Numbered from the stretch's first letter, positions 44,632 through 54,837 are shown. The stretch is 64,000 nucleotides of DNA from Myxococcota bacterium (GCA_028285625.1 JANQOX010000002.1:62001-126000); one strand, 5' to 3'. Notes: generated by a model not told the origin, from the sequence alone. Program-made: numbers and translations.

Positions 44632-46170
44632 GTGCGCGTCCGAGAAGGACCTGCCCTGAACGCCGCGCGCGCATCCTCGGACATCCCCAAGGGCTCGCCC
44701 GACGCGGCCGAGCTCTGCGATCTCGTCGGGGCCCTCGACCGCGATCGTGAGCGCAGTGAGGACGAACTGCGTGCTCGCGACGCCGCCATCGGACGTGCGG
44801 CGCTCGCCGAGCTGCCCGATGCGGATGCCACCACACGCCTTCGCCATTGGCTCGCGCGAGCGCGAGAAGGCGAGTCGGCCGAGGAGGTGTTCGGCAGCGT
44901 CACCCTGGTGGCGGTCCTCCTGGGAGGGCTCCTCGGCGGGCTGGCCGCCGCGGCGGCCCTGGCCTTCGACGGGCCCAGTGGCCGCGTGAACGTCGTCCTC
45001 GTCCTGGCCGTCCTGGTGGGTGTCCAGTGGCTGGGCCTCGCCGTGGCCGTTCTCGCCCTGGTCCCGGGCGGCGATCGTCTGCCATTGCTGGGCACGTTGC
45101 ACGGCAGCGCCTGGAGAAGGCTGCTGGCGCGGATGGCCCGGCGGGACGCGGTGCGTGGCGTGGCCCGCGTGTTTCGCGGGGGACGCCTCGGCGGGGCGCT
45201 CCACGAGCGCGTTCGACGTCTGCTGCTGGTCTCGTGGTCCCAGGTCGCCGCCACGGCCTTCACCGTGGGCGCCCTGGCGTGGACGCTCGCGCTCGTGGCC
45301 TTCACCGACCTGGCCTTCGGCTGGAGCACCACGCTCGACGTGACGGCGCAGCAGGCGCACCGCGGGGCGGTGCTGCTGGCGACGCCCTTCGGCTGGGCCT
45401 GGCCCGCGGCGGTGCCGAGCCTCGAGCTGGTGGAGGCCACCCGCTTCTTTCGCGTGGCACCGGCCGCAGCGGGTGCCGACCCCGTGCTGCTCGGACGCTG
45501 GTGGCCCTTCGTGGTCGCCTGCATCGGTTGTTATGCGCTGCTGCCGCGACTGGTACTGTGGTTCGCGGTTTCGCGCAGTCTGCGCGGCGCGATCGCCGAG
45601 GTCTTCGTGGCCGCCCCCGGTGCCCAGCGCGTGCTCGCGCGACTCGACGCCGTGTCGATCGAGACCCGGGCGACCACGCCAGAAGATGCGGCGCCCGGCC
45701 CGGCGGCGGCGCTGGGGCTGACCGAGGCGCTGCCCGAGGCGGCGACGGTCGTGTCGTGGTCGGGGGCCTTGGAGGGTCATGCCGATGCCGCCGCTGCCGG
45801 CGCGCGACTCGGTCTCGCGGCCGATGGGCTGCATCGGGCCGGCGGCCATCTCGACCTCGCGCAGGACGAGGCCGTGGTTCGCGCCCTGCGCGACGTGCGT
45901 GGCGCGATCGTGGTGGCGGTGCGCGGCTTCGAGGCCCCGGTGCTCGAGCTGCGGGACTTTCTCGAGTCCCTGCGTGACGCGGTGGGCGCCGAACGGCAGG
46001 TGGTGCTGGCGCTGCTCGACTGTGACGATCCCGCGCCGTGGGCACGCTTTCTCGATACGCTGGGCGATCCGCGGCTGGCGGCGGCCGTCGGTCCGCCGGG
46101 ACGGACGGCCGAGCCCGAGACGCCGCAGCGCCCGGCGTTGGATCCGGGCACGCCGGAGGGCCCCGCATGA
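44632..46170 (+). CDS. DUF2868 membrane protein
   Basis: The 512-residue protein has four or five membrane segments in residues about 90-300 ([23 protein letters not shown] is within the first, residues about 90-112) and a long soluble C-terminal domain with RFL/FRVAP and LSAWSLPEA-like elements of DUF2868. It is almost always found next to a DUF3482 GTPase, and the pair is of unknown role. The DUF3482 start overlaps its stop (ATGA at 46167-46170). Start is GTG 44632. Confidence 0.85.
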   Translation: MRVREGPALNAARASSDIPKGSPDAAELCDLVGALDRDRERSEDELRARDAAIGRAALAELPDADATTRLRHWLARAREGESAEEVFGSVTLVAVLLGGLLGGLAAAAALAFDGPSGRVNVVLVLAVLVGVQWLGLAVAVLALVPGGDRLPLLGTLHGSAWRRLLARMARRDAVRGVARVFRGGRLGGALHERVRRLLLVSWSQVAATAFTVGALAWTLALVAFTDLAFGWSTTLDVTAQQAHRGAVLLATPFGWAWPAAVPSLELVEATRFFRVAPAAAGADPVLLGRWWPFVVACIGCYALLPRLVLWFAVSRSLRGAIAEVFVAAPGAQRVLARLDAVSIETRATTPEDAAPGPAAALGLTEALPEAATVVSWSGALEGHADAAAAGARLGLAADGLHRAGGHLDLAQDEAVVRALRDVRGAIVVAVRGFEAPVLELRDFLESLRDAVGAERQVVLALLDCDDPAPWARFLDTLGDPRLAAAVGPPGRTAEPETPQRPALDPGTPEGPA

Positions 46171-47573
46171 CCACGCCCGTATTCGCCGTGGTGGGCCACC
46201 CGAACAAGGGCAAGTCGAGCCTGGTGGCCACGCTCGCACGCGACGACTCGGTGCACATCGCTCCCGACCCGGGTACCACCCGACGCGCGCGGGCCTATCC
46301 CATGCGGGTCGGGGGGCGCGTGCTCTATACGCTCGTCGATACCCCGGGCTTCCAACGCGCGCGCCGCGTGCTGGCATGGCTGCGGGAGACGGCGGAGCGC
46401 GAGCAGGCGAGCGCCGCGGACCGGCCCGAGCTGGTGGCGCGCTTCGTGCGCTCGCCGGAGCTCGCCGCCCGGCACCCCGACGAACACGAGCTGCTGGCGC
46501 CCATCGTCGAAGGGGCGTCGATCCTCTACGTGGTGGACGGCTCGGTTCCCTACGGCCGCGAGTACGAGCCCGAGATGGAGGTACTGCGCTGGACCGGCCA
46601 GCCCAGCATGGCCGTCGTCAATCCGATTCGCGGCGCCGCTCACGTGGACGCGTGGCAAAAGGCCCTGGGCCAGTACTTTCGCATCGTCCGCGTGCTGGAC
46701 GCGGTGCGCTCGGAGTTCGACGAGCGGCTCGACCTGCTGCGCGCCTTCGGCGAACTCCGCGAGGACTGGCGCGATCAGCTCCTCGAAGCGGTCGACGCCC
46801 TCGGCCGCGAGCGCGCGCAGCGGCGCACGCGTTCGGCGCAGATCATCGCCAGCGCGATCGCCGAGGTGCTGGCCCACGCCGAAGAGCAGCGCCTCGAGCC
46901 CGGAGAGCTGCCCGAGACCCACCACGCAGAGCTGTCGCAGCGCTACGAGGCGGCCCTGCGCGGCATGGAGCGGCGCGCCCGCCGCGACGTCGAAGCCGTC
47001 TACGACCACCGCGAGCTGATCGCCCACGAATCCGAGCTGGAGCTGCTCGAGGCCGACCTGTTCGACGAAGACAGCTGGCTGGTCTTTGGACTGCGTCGTA
47101 GCGACGTCCTCGCCGCCGGCGCGGCGGGCGGCGCGCTGGGCGGAGGTGCGCTCGACCTGGCCGTGGGCGGGGCCTCGCTGTTCGCGGGTGCGGCGCTCGG
47201 GGCCGCGGCGGGGGCGGCCGCGGGCTGGTGGTCGAGCCGCAAGCTCGCGCAGCTGCGGGTGGTCGACCAGCCACTCGGCGGGCGCCTCGTCCGTTGCGGG
47301 CCCTCGCGCAACCCGAACCTGCCGTTCGTGCTGCTGGGGCGCGCGCGTCACCACCACGCGGTGGTGGCCGGGCGCACCCATGCCGAGCGGGGCGAGGTGG
47401 ATCTCGAAGCGGGTCGCGACGCACGTGCTCCTCTCGAGCCGGGCACGCGCACCCAGCTGGCGCGCCAGTTTGCCCGGCTCGCGCGAACGCCCGGCGACGC
47501 CGGCGCGCGCGCCGAGCTGGCGCGGAGTGTCGAGTCGCTGCTCGCGGCCGACGAGGGTCGCCCGGCTCCTTAG
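46167..47573 (+). CDS. GTPase with DUF3482 domain
   Basis: The 468-residue protein has a small GTPase domain with G1 [10 protein letters not shown]3 DTPG and the G4-like NPIRG rather than NKxD, which is typical for this family. A C-terminal half with a Gly/Ala-rich membrane-like stretch ([24 protein letters not shown] in residues about 310-355) ends the protein. It partners the DUF2868 protein. The function is unknown; the coupling suggests a membrane-recruited GTPase. Its stop overlaps the stop of the convergent GT4 gene. Confidence 0.87.
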   Translation: MTTPVFAVVGHPNKGKSSLVATLARDDSVHIAPDPGTTRRARAYPMRVGGRVLYTLVDTPGFQRARRVLAWLRETAEREQASAADRPELVARFVRSPELAARHPDEHELLAPIVEGASILYVVDGSVPYGREYEPEMEVLRWTGQPSMAVVNPIRGAAHVDAWQKALGQYFRIVRVLDAVRSEFDERLDLLRAFGELREDWRDQLLEAVDALGRERAQRRTRSAQIIASAIAEVLAHAEEQRLEPGELPETHHAELSQRYEAALRGMERRARRDVEAVYDHRELIAHESELELLEADLFDEDSWLVFGLRRSDVLAAGAAGGALGGGALDLAVGGASLFAGAALGAAAGAAAGWWSSRKLAQLRVVDQPLGGRLVRCGPSRNPNLPFVLLGRARHHHAVVAGRTHAERGEVDLEAGRDARAPLEPGTRTQLARQFARLARTPGDAGARAELARSVESLLAADEGRPAP

Positions 47574-48631
47574 GCCCTGCGTGCCTCGGCCAGCTCGCGG
47601 CAGTGGTCCACGAACGCCTGGGTCCACTCCGTGCTGCGGAACCGGTCCGACGCCTTCCGGGCCCCTCGGCGCAGGGCCCTTAGCAGGTCGTCGTCGGTGG
47701 CCAGGCGCTGCAGTGCGGCGGCCAGACCCGCGGCGTCCCGGGGCTCGACGATCAGGCCCGTCTCGCCGTCCTCGACGATCTCGGGGATGGCGCGCCAGCG
47801 CGACACCACCACGGGGATGCCTGCGGCGTAGGCCTCGAGCAGGATACCGGGGTAGCCCTCGCCGGCGTGATAGGTGGGTAGCAGCAGCGCGTCGTAGCGA
47901 CCGAGTGTCGGGATGACGGCGTCGGTCTCGAGCACGCCGTGATAGTTCACGCGGTCCTGTCCCTCGAAGACGCTCTCGTCCATGCCGTCGTGGAAGGGCC
48001 CGAAGACGTCCACGCCCTGATCGGGAGGAAGCGACGCGGCGGCCTCGAGGATCTCGCCGATGCCCTTGGTGGCCTTCACGTGGCCCACGAACGCAAAGCG
48101 CCCGGCGCGCGGGCGGTCCGGGTCGGGCGGCGCTTCGGGCACCGGCCGGCTGGTGGGAAACCACGCAATCGGCGTCTCCGGAAGCACCTGCTCGAAGTGC
48201 GCCACCAGGTTGCGGGTCTGGAGCAGCAGCCGATCGGCTCGCAGTGCCATGTGGGCGAGGCCGCGGGTCACGGGGCCGGCGAGTTCGAGGTCGCGGTCGA
48301 GCGAGCCGCCGAACTCGCGCACCAGCAGGGGCTTGCGAACGATCGCGGCGAGGGCGCGCATCAGCGGCCCGAACAGGGCGGTCCCCCGGGTGGACGCATG
48401 GAACGTGAGCACGTCGGCGCGCGCGCCGCGCACCAGCGTGCGTCCCACCACGCGCAGCACCAACAGGGCGTCGGCCACGCCGAGTGGCCCCTCGCCCCGG
48501 TTGATGTCGACGATCTCGGCCTCGACGTCGTCTCTCGCCTCGAGCTCACGGGTGAGCTGCTGGAACGAGCGACTGGCGCCGCCGATGGGCCCGGGCACGG
48601 GACCCACGAGAAGGATGCGGAGGCGCTTCAA
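47570..48631 (-). CDS. GT4 glycosyltransferase
   Basis: The protein has a GT-B fold, with RILLVGPVPGPIGGASRSFQQL at the beginning and the C-terminal sugar-nucleotide block YHAGEGYPGILLEAYAAGIPVVVSRWRAIPEIVEDG. It should add a sugar to a lipid-linked oligosaccharide at the inner membrane. The start is TTG at 48631, 354 residues... codons read 353 residues; a TTG at 48682 would add 17 basic residues. It belongs to the polysaccharide region but faces the DUF3482 gene. Confidence 0.85.
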   Translation of the reverse strand: MKRLRILLVGPVPGPIGGASRSFQQLTRELEARDDVEAEIVDINRGEGPLGVADALLVLRVVGRTLVRGARADVLTFHASTRGTALFGPLMRALAAIVRKPLLVREFGGSLDRDLELAGPVTRGLAHMALRADRLLLQTRNLVAHFEQVLPETPIAWFPTSRPVPEAPPDPDRPRAGRFAFVGHVKATKGIGEILEAAASLPPDQGVDVFGPFHDGMDESVFEGQDRVNYHGVLETDAVIPTLGRYDALLLPTYHAGEGYPGILLEAYAAGIPVVVSRWRAIPEIVEDGETGLIVEPRDAAGLAAALQRLATDDDLLRALRRGARKASDRFRSTEWTQAFVDHCRELAEARRA

Positions 48632-48831
48632 GACGCGGGGCGGGCTCCCGATGGGGTAGGGACGGGCGGGTCGCCGGCGCAAGCATGGCCGGCAGCGAGC
48701 GGACCCTATCAGCGGTGGATCGGCAGAGCGAGGGCGGAGCTTGGGCCCCCTCGGGGAGTGAAAGCTCCGCTAGCCTCTCGGGTCGCGCTGGATCGCGAGC
48801 GCCCCGAACCCGGGGCGGAGGATCGGGCATC

Positions 48832-49929
48832 GTGGGATCGCAGCAGGGCGAGCGGTCGGGTTGGGTAGGGCGCGCCCTGGTGGGCGTGCTGCTGGCCGAC
48901 CTCGTGCTGGTGCTCGTCCTCGGCACGGCGGCCGCGACGCCCCATGGCCGCCTCGTGCTTCGCGACCTGCTCTTCGCCGGATTCGATCGGGGGGGCGACC
49001 TCTTCGCGCTGTCACCCGAAGCGCTGGTCGAGCGCGGGTTCCAGGTCGATGCGCCCGACCAGGTGGCGGAGTGGTCCACGCGCGTGGCGCACGTGCCCTA
49101 CCGCGAGGTCCTCGACCTCGAGGGGCTCGACGAGGTCGCGGTGATCCGGGCCCTGGTCCCGGCCTTCTCGAAGAATGGCGGGCGGGGCTGCGGCGGCCAC
49201 CGGGACCTGATGCACCAGGTCGAGCGGCTGCCCGAGGGCACCGGCGCTGGCTGCTGCTCCGACCACACCCAGGTGCTGATGGCCCATGCGGCCAGCCTCG
49301 GCATCTTCGCGCGCGAGGTGCACCACGGTCAGCCGGTCACCGGCCCGCGCCACACCACGGCCGAGTTCTTCGTCCCGTCCGAGGGCCGCTGGATCTGGGT
49401 CGATCCGCAGTACGCAATCCTCGCACGGGGCTCCGACGGTGCGCTGCTCTCGTTTGCCGGCCTGGCCGAGCGCAGGGTGCGGGGCGACGACGTGATCTTC
49501 GAGTTCATCGGCAACGAGCACCACCGCTTCGCGACCGAGTCGCCCGCCACCAGCCGCAACTACCGCGACCCGGACGGCATGCGCACGCTGGGCATGACCT
49601 TCGGCAACGCCGTCTTCTCGGAAGAGGCCTACGAGGCACGCGTGCGCTGGCTGCCCAAGAACCTGCGCAGGTTCGTGGGCCTGGCCTCGGGCGCGCAGCC
49701 CGCCATCCACTACCGGCTCGATGCCGAGCAGCCCGCGTGGTCGCTGCGCGTGCTTCGGTCGGCGGCACCCGTGGTACGGCTGGCGATTCCGTTGCTCGCG
49801 ATCGCGACGCCGCTGCTGCTCTTCGCCTGGCTGCGCGCGCGGCGCAGCGCCGGCGATCAGGTCCTGCCGGGGGCCGCGTCGCCGGGGCCGGCCGAGCGTC
49901 GCTCGTCGCCTGCGGTGCCGCCCTCGTAG
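48832..49929 (+). CDS. Transglutaminase-like membrane protein
   Basis: The 365-residue protein has an N-terminal membrane helix (residues about 14-35), then a transglutaminase-like domain whose triad is Cys in GAGCCSDH, His in RHTTAEFF and Asp in IWVDPQYA, and a C-terminal membrane helix. It is likely a periplasmic protease or amide hydrolase linked to cell-surface glycan or protein assembly. GTG 48832 has GGAGG about ten bases upstream. Its C-terminus overlaps the convergent sulfotransferase gene by 73 bases. Confidence 0.75.
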   Translation: MGSQQGERSGWVGRALVGVLLADLVLVLVLGTAAATPHGRLVLRDLLFAGFDRGGDLFALSPEALVERGFQVDAPDQVAEWSTRVAHVPYREVLDLEGLDEVAVIRALVPAFSKNGGRGCGGHRDLMHQVERLPEGTGAGCCSDHTQVLMAHAASLGIFAREVHHGQPVTGPRHTTAEFFVPSEGRWIWVDPQYAILARGSDGALLSFAGLAERRVRGDDVIFEFIGNEHHRFATESPATSRNYRDPDGMRTLGMTFGNAVFSEEAYEARVRWLPKNLRRFVGLASGAQPAIHYRLDAEQPAWSLRVLRSAAPVVRLAIPLLAIATPLLLFAWLRARRSAGDQVLPGAASPGPAERRSSPAVPPS

Positions 49930-50768
49930 GCCGCCACCAACCGCGCTTCGAGTTCGTCGCAGGCGCGCTGGATGCGGGGATCGATCTCCGGGAACGCGTT
50001 CTTGCCGACGGAGTCGGAGAACAGTCCCTCGAGGAAGGCCGGGTCGAAGGGCGTCTCGAGAAACGAGAACACGCGGGCGAAGGCGGCTTCACCGCCGGTG
50101 ACGAGGTCCTCGTAGCGGACCAGCAGCGTGCGCGGGTTGCGGTCGAGACCCAGGTCGAAGAAGAACCGGTTGCGCATGTACCAGAACAAGGCCGACGCGT
50201 CTTCGAGGGGCAGGTCGTCCCGGTCCACCTCGCGCACGAGGTCGACCACGTCGGGGGCCAGCCGCTCGCCACGCCATCCCAGCAGGTCGGTGTCGCCCCG
50301 GGCGATCCAGCGGACGATGTCGCGCATGTGCTCGCCGAAGTTGCGGACTGCCGAGTTGGCGACGTCGGTGTGGCCGCGGAAGATCCAGACCGCGCGGGAC
50401 CCCGGGTGCCGCTCGAGCAATCGGTCGGTGAGGTGGGCGTCGCAGACGGGTTTGAACGCGACGACCGGGGCGGGCCCCGAGGCGATCAGCCGCTCGATGT
50501 TGGCCGTCGGGCGCAGGCGGTAGTCGCGAAACGCCGCGCTCAGCTTGTGCTCGTGCCACACCCAGACGTCGGGTGAGCGCTCGAGCGTCCACATCAGCAT
50601 GTTGGTCCCGGACCGCTGGCAGCCCACCACGAAGACGCCCTGGGGCCTCACCCCGGCCGGCAGCCTGCGGCGCTGGCGCAGCCAGCGGGCCCCCCGGCGA
50701 GCCTGGGCGGCGGCCTCGCGCGGCACGCGTGCCGCGATCCGAAGCAGGCGCGTGCCTTCGTCCGACAT
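49857..50768 (-). CDS. Sulfotransferase family protein
   Basis: The 303-residue protein has the PAPS 5'-phosphosulfate-binding loop VVGCQRSGTNML near residue 45-57, VFIFRGHTDVANS-like RxxS region (WIFRGHTDVANS) and the YEDLV strand, which define the sulfotransferase fold. It should transfer sulfate from PAPS to a hydroxyl, plausibly of a lipid or polysaccharide. ATG 50768 is used. It diverges from the sulfatase-like gene, with a 349-base gap that holds a tandem repeat. The last 24 codons overlap the transglutaminase gene on the other strand. Confidence 0.85.
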   Translation of the reverse strand: MSDEGTRLLRIAARVPREAAAQARRGARWLRQRRRLPAGVRPQGVFVVGCQRSGTNMLMWTLERSPDVWVWHEHKLSAAFRDYRLRPTANIERLIASGPAPVVAFKPVCDAHLTDRLLERHPGSRAVWIFRGHTDVANSAVRNFGEHMRDIVRWIARGDTDLLGWRGERLAPDVVDLVREVDRDDLPLEDASALFWYMRNRFFFDLGLDRNPRTLLVRYEDLVTGGEAAFARVFSFLETPFDPAFLEGLFSDSVGKNAFPEIDPRIQRACDELEARLVAAYEGGTAGDERRSAGPGDAAPGRT

Positions 50769-51117
50769 CGCCGATCCGGTTCCTCCGCGGGTTGCGCCCG
50801 AGTTTGGGCGGCGCGAGAGCCTAGGCCACATCGGCCGGTTGGCCCCGGTCCACGAGTCAAACCCGTTGGCGCCGGCAGCCCGCTGCCAGCGGGTCGCTCG
50901 CGTTGGCGCCGGCAGCCCGTGCCGGCGGGTCGCAGGCACCGGCAACGGGCCGGCAAGAAGGGCTGGCGCCGACGGAGGACTCGCGACCGACCCCGGGGCG
51001 CTTGCCAAGCCCGGCGTGCACGCCGATCCTTCGCGCTCCGGCCTCCACCCCCGAGGCCGAGCTGTATGAACGCTGCGCGCCGCCGCTCACCGCGGCGAGC
51101 CGGATCGGGAGATTGCC
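50769..51117. other. Divergent intergenic region with tandem palindromes
   Basis: No gene is seen in this 349-base gap between two divergent genes. It contains the tandem palindromic repeat described separately at 50865-50933 and a third partial copy near 50937-50957. Confidence 0.5.
50865..50933. repeat. Tandem direct repeat of palindromic units
   Basis: Two copies of a roughly 33-base unit (50865-50897 and 50902-50933) are spaced by 37 bases. Each has a near-palindrome GCCGGCA-N5/6-TGCC(A/G)GC followed by GGGTCGC. The second is perfect with a five-base spacer; the first has one mismatch. A weaker third copy may start at 50937. Such units could be protein-binding sites, or REP-like sequences. 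Confidence 0.6.
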
Positions 51118-52947
51118 GTGGGCCGGGTACTGGCGTTCGTCCTGGGCGCCCTGAGCGGGGGGCTGCTCTGGGGCGCCATCGAGGTGGCCTGGATCACCTT
51201 CCAGCCCGGCGTGGGCGCCACGTGGCGGATTCCCTCCCTCGCTCCGCCGCCGGACCTGGGCCGCTTCGTGGCGGTGGCACTGGGTACCTATGCGCTGGTG
51301 GGGGTCCTGGTGGGCGTCTTCGCAGGACTCGTGCTGGCCGGTCGCCTCCGGCGCGCGACGGGCACCGGGGCGACCTGCCTCGGTCTGTTCCTGGCCGGTG
51401 GCGGGCTCGCCGCGAGCGGCGCCGCCGTCTGGCTCAACATGCGGCTGGTGCAATCGCCCCTGGCTCCCGCGTCGTTGTTGAAGACCGCGGCCCTCGGGCT
51501 GAGCGTGTGGGCGGCGTTCGGCGTCTTCACCCTGTTGCTCCGTGCGGTGTTGCGGCGCGGGACCCTCGTCTGGCTCGCCGCAGCGGCGGTGTTGCCGGCT
51601 GCGCTGGTGGCGTTTGCCTACGCATCCCACGAGCCGGTCGCCACGCGAGCGGTCGCTTCGGGCCAGGCCGCCGCCGGGTCGCCGAACCTGGTGCTGGTCA
51701 CCATCGACACCCTCCGCGCGGACCACGTGGGTTTCTCCACCGAGGGTCGGATCGCGACCCCGACGATGGACGCACTCGCCGCTGAAGGTGCGTGGTTCGA
51801 GCAGGCCTTCAGCACGTCGCCCCACACCACGCCGTCGCACGTATCGATGTTCACTTCGGTCTATCCCTACGACCACGGCGCGCGCAACGGCGTGCCCATG
51901 CGGCCCGGGTTCGACTCGATGGCCGAGGTGTTGCGCGGTGCGGGCTACCACACGGCGGCCTTCATCTCCGGCTATACGACCAAGTCGAACGTCACCGGGC
52001 TCGGACCCGGCTTCGACGTCTACAGCGACTCGCTGAATCCCTGGATGCCGCTGGCCTCGGACCCCGCGGCCGAGGGGCTCTTCCTGTATCGCATCTTCGA
52101 CCGCGTCTCGGGCAACACGATCCCCGCGCCGGTGGTGAACGCGCGCTTCCGCGCCTGGCTCGAGGACCGACCCGAGCAGCCCTTCTTCCTGTGGCTGCAC
52201 TACTTCGATGCGCACGGACCGTTCGAGCCCGAAGAGGGCTACCGCGAGCTCTACCTCGAAGAGGGCCAGAACGAGACCGAACGGGAAATCGCGCTCTACA
52301 ACGCCGAGATCACCTACACCGACCACCGCATGGGCGACGCGCTGGGGGCGCTGCGCGAACGCGGCCTGCTCGACGACGCGGTCGTGGTGGTGACGTCGGA
52401 CCATGGCGAGGCCTTCCGCGAGCCGAACCCGCGCCCCGAGTACGGTCACGGTCTCACCTTGTACGACCAGGCGCTGCGGGTCCCGCTGGTGTTCTGGGGG
52501 CCGGGCCGCGTCGAGCCCGTGGGGTCGTCCCACCGGGTGGTGGAGACCGTCGACATCGCGCCCACGCTGCTCGATCTCGTGGGCCTCGCCGTCCCGGAGA
52601 GCTACCGGGGCCGTTCGCTCGCGTCGCTTCTGCGCGGCCAGGTGGCGGACGTGGACGACGGGGAGGCCTTCGGCCAGACCACGGCCTACGGCCACCCGAC
52701 CTGGTTCTCCTTGCGCTCGGCCGACTGGAAGCTGCACACCAGCCCCGAGGAGCAGTCCGAAGAACTCTTCGACCTGCGCGCCGACCCGGGCGAGACGCGC
52801 AACGTGGTCGAAGACCGCGACGACGTGGCGCGCCAGTTCCGGGCACGCCTGGACGAGGCCATGCGCCTCGACCGCGGAGACCGCGATACGAAACTCGACG
52901 CGGACACCTACGAGCGTCTGAAGGAACTCGGCTACATCACCGAGTGA
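51118..52947 (+). CDS. Sulfatase-like hydrolase (alkaline phosphatase superfamily) with membrane anchor
   Basis: The 609-residue protein has several N-terminal membrane segments (residues 1-165) and a periplasmic alkaline-phosphatase-like domain. Metal and catalytic blocks are LVLVTIDTLRADH near residue 195, T237-T-P-S-H241 in place of the sulfatase C/S-x-P-S-R and the late SDHGEAF. Thr is the nucleophile of related LtaS and phosphoethanolamine transferases, so this may transfer or remove a phospho-group rather than sulfate. The GTG at 51118 opens a conventional membrane start. Confidence 0.85.
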   Translation: MGRVLAFVLGALSGGLLWGAIEVAWITFQPGVGATWRIPSLAPPPDLGRFVAVALGTYALVGVLVGVFAGLVLAGRLRRATGTGATCLGLFLAGGGLAASGAAVWLNMRLVQSPLAPASLLKTAALGLSVWAAFGVFTLLLRAVLRRGTLVWLAAAAVLPAALVAFAYASHEPVATRAVASGQAAAGSPNLVLVTIDTLRADHVGFSTEGRIATPTMDALAAEGAWFEQAFSTSPHTTPSHVSMFTSVYPYDHGARNGVPMRPGFDSMAEVLRGAGYHTAAFISGYTTKSNVTGLGPGFDVYSDSLNPWMPLASDPAAEGLFLYRIFDRVSGNTIPAPVVNARFRAWLEDRPEQPFFLWLHYFDAHGPFEPEEGYRELYLEEGQNETEREIALYNAEITYTDHRMGDALGALRERGLLDDAVVVVTSDHGEAFREPNPRPEYGHGLTLYDQALRVPLVFWGPGRVEPVGSSHRVVETVDIAPTLLDLVGLAVPESYRGRSLASLLRGQVADVDDGEAFGQTTAYGHPTWFSLRSADWKLHTSPEEQSEELFDLRADPGETRNVVEDRDDVARQFRARLDEAMRLDRGDRDTKLDADTYERLKELGYITE

Positions 52948-52965
52948 GGCGCGGGCGCCGCGCGA

Positions 52966-54837
52966 TCAGATGGTCGGGCGATAGGCGCGCTGCCAGAGCC
53001 CCAGGTTGAGCAGCTTGTAGAGCAGGAAGCCGTGGTCGCGCTCGCCCGCCGCGTGCTCTGCGATGGTCTTCTCCGCAGCGGCCCGATCGAGCAGGTCCCC
53101 GAGCCCTCCGCCGGGTTCGAGAAGCACCTCGCGCAGGGGCTCGCGCAGGTCACCCCGCAGCCAGCGCTCGTACGGCACGTCGAGCCCGTGTTTCTGACCG
53201 TCGAGGATCTCGTCCGGCACCAGCCCTCGCAGGGCCCGGCGCAGCAGGTACTTCTTCTCCAGCCGTCGCACCTTGTGCCGTGCGGGGATCGGCGCGGCGT
53301 ACTCCACCAGTTCGCGGTCGAGGAACGGCACCCGGACCTCCACGCTCTGGGCCATGGTCGGCCGGTCCACCTTGGTGAGGAAGGTGTCCGGAAGCAGGAT
53401 GCGGCAGTCGGTGGCGAGCATGCGATCCACCGGGTCGCCCGGCGGCAGCTCGGCATCCGCGCGGCGGTAGGCGCGGAACGGGTCGCTGGGACGCAGCAGC
53501 GCCCGGGCCTCTTCGGTGAACACCCGGGTCGGCGGCAGGTCCGGGCTCTCCAGGGTGAGCAGATAGGCCATGCGCAGGGCCGGGTCGCGCTCGCCGGCGG
53601 CGCGCAGGAAGCGCAGCAGGCGATGCACCTGCGGACGTTCGGGCGCCAGGGCCAGCACGCGGCGGGCCAGGGGCGCCACGGCCCGCCAGAGGCCCGCGTG
53701 GGCGAGCACGTTGTAGCGCCGGTAGCCGGCGAAGATCTCGTCGCCGCCGTCGCCCTGCAGCACGACCTTGATGCCCTCGTCGCGCAGGGCGCCGCACAGC
53801 AGGTAGAGCGGGATGTTGGCCGCGTCGGCGAACGGTTCGTCGTGGGCGCGCACCAGGGTCTCGATGACCGACAGCACGTTTCCCGTACGCACGAACAGCT
53901 CTCGGTGATCGGTCCCCAGGCTCTCGGCCAGCCGTCGTGCGCGCGGGCGTTCGTCCACGTCGGCGCCCTGTTCGAATGCCGCGGTATAGGTGCGCAGCCC
54001 GTCGACGTGCCGCGAGGCGAGGGTCGCGATCGCCGACGAGTCGACCCCGCCGCTCAGGAAGACCCCGACCGGCACGTCCGCCACCAGGTGGCGGCGCACC
54101 GCGGCGTCCAGGCGCTCGCGGACGCCGTGAGCGAGCGCATCCACGTCACCCTCCGGCGGCGCGAAGCTCGCGAGGTCCCAGTAGCGCTTGGGCTCGAGCC
54201 CGCCGGGCCCGAAGCGGACGAGGGTGCCCGGCATCACGCGGTGGATGCCCTCGAAGAAGGTCTCCTCCTGCATGGCGTTGCCGAAGTACAGGTACTCGTG
54301 CAGGGCAGGCGGGTGCAGGCGGTTCGGCACGGCCGGGTGCGCGAGCAGCGCCTTGATCTCCGAACCGAAGACCAGGCGGGTGCCGTCGGTCCAGTAGTGC
54401 AGGGGCTTGATGCCGAGGGGGTCGCGGACCAGCCGGAGCACGCGGGTCGCGGGCTCGTAGAGCGCCATCGCGAACATGCCGTTCAGGCGCGCGAAGCAGT
54501 CCTCGCCCCACTCGGCGAAGGCGTGCAGGACGACCTCGGTGTCCGAGTGTCCGCGAAACGCATGCCCCAGCGCCTCGAGCTCGGCCCGAAGCTCCTGGAA
54601 GTTGTAGATCTCGCCGTTGTAGCTGAGACGCAGTGAGCCGTCGGGAAGCGACATCGGCTGATGGCCCGCCGCAGACAGATCGATGATCGACAGGCGCGTG
54701 TGGCCGAGGTGGGCGGGCCCGTCGAACTCGGTGCCGCGGTCGTCGGGACCGCGATGGGCGAGGGTGGCCACCATGGCTTCGAGCACACGCGCGCCGCCGG
54801 ACGCGTCGGGGTCGAAGAAGCCGCAGATGCCACACAT
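52966..54837 (-). CDS. asnB: Asparagine synthase (glutamine-hydrolysing)
   Basis: The 623-residue protein has the class II glutaminase domain, with catalytic Cys2 after the start (MCGICGFF) and NGEIYNF, HSDTEVVLHAF, and a synthetase domain with PP-loop SGGVDSS near residue 267. Asparagine synthases in polysaccharide loci often amidate uronic acid or glutamate sugar residues rather than making free Asn; the surrounding glycosyltransferases suggest this. Start ATG 54837. It is convergent with the sulfatase-like gene and diverges from the YdcF gene. Confidence 0.93.
   Translation of the reverse strand: MCGICGFFDPDASGGARVLEAMVATLAHRGPDDRGTEFDGPAHLGHTRLSIIDLSAAGHQPMSLPDGSLRLSYNGEIYNFQELRAELEALGHAFRGHSDTEVVLHAFAEWGEDCFARLNGMFAMALYEPATRVLRLVRDPLGIKPLHYWTDGTRLVFGSEIKALLAHPAVPNRLHPPALHEYLYFGNAMQEETFFEGIHRVMPGTLVRFGPGGLEPKRYWDLASFAPPEGDVDALAHGVRERLDAAVRRHLVADVPVGVFLSGGVDSSAIATLASRHVDGLRTYTAAFEQGADVDERPRARRLAESLGTDHRELFVRTGNVLSVIETLVRAHDEPFADAANIPLYLLCGALRDEGIKVVLQGDGGDEIFAGYRRYNVLAHAGLWRAVAPLARRVLALAPERPQVHRLLRFLRAAGERDPALRMAYLLTLESPDLPPTRVFTEEARALLRPSDPFRAYRRADAELPPGDPVDRMLATDCRILLPDTFLTKVDRPTMAQSVEVRVPFLDRELVEYAAPIPARHKVRRLEKKYLLRRALRGLVPDEILDGQKHGLDVPYERWLRGDLREPLREVLLEPGGGLGDLLDRAAAEKTIAEHAAGERDHGFLLYKLLNLGLWQRAYRPTI

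Noticed and set aside
50865..50933. Possible CRISPR array
   Set aside because: Only two repeat copies, no unique spacers of regular length and no cas genes.
53032..54636. 534-residue plus-strand frame
   Set aside because: It is antisense to the catalytic core of asnB.
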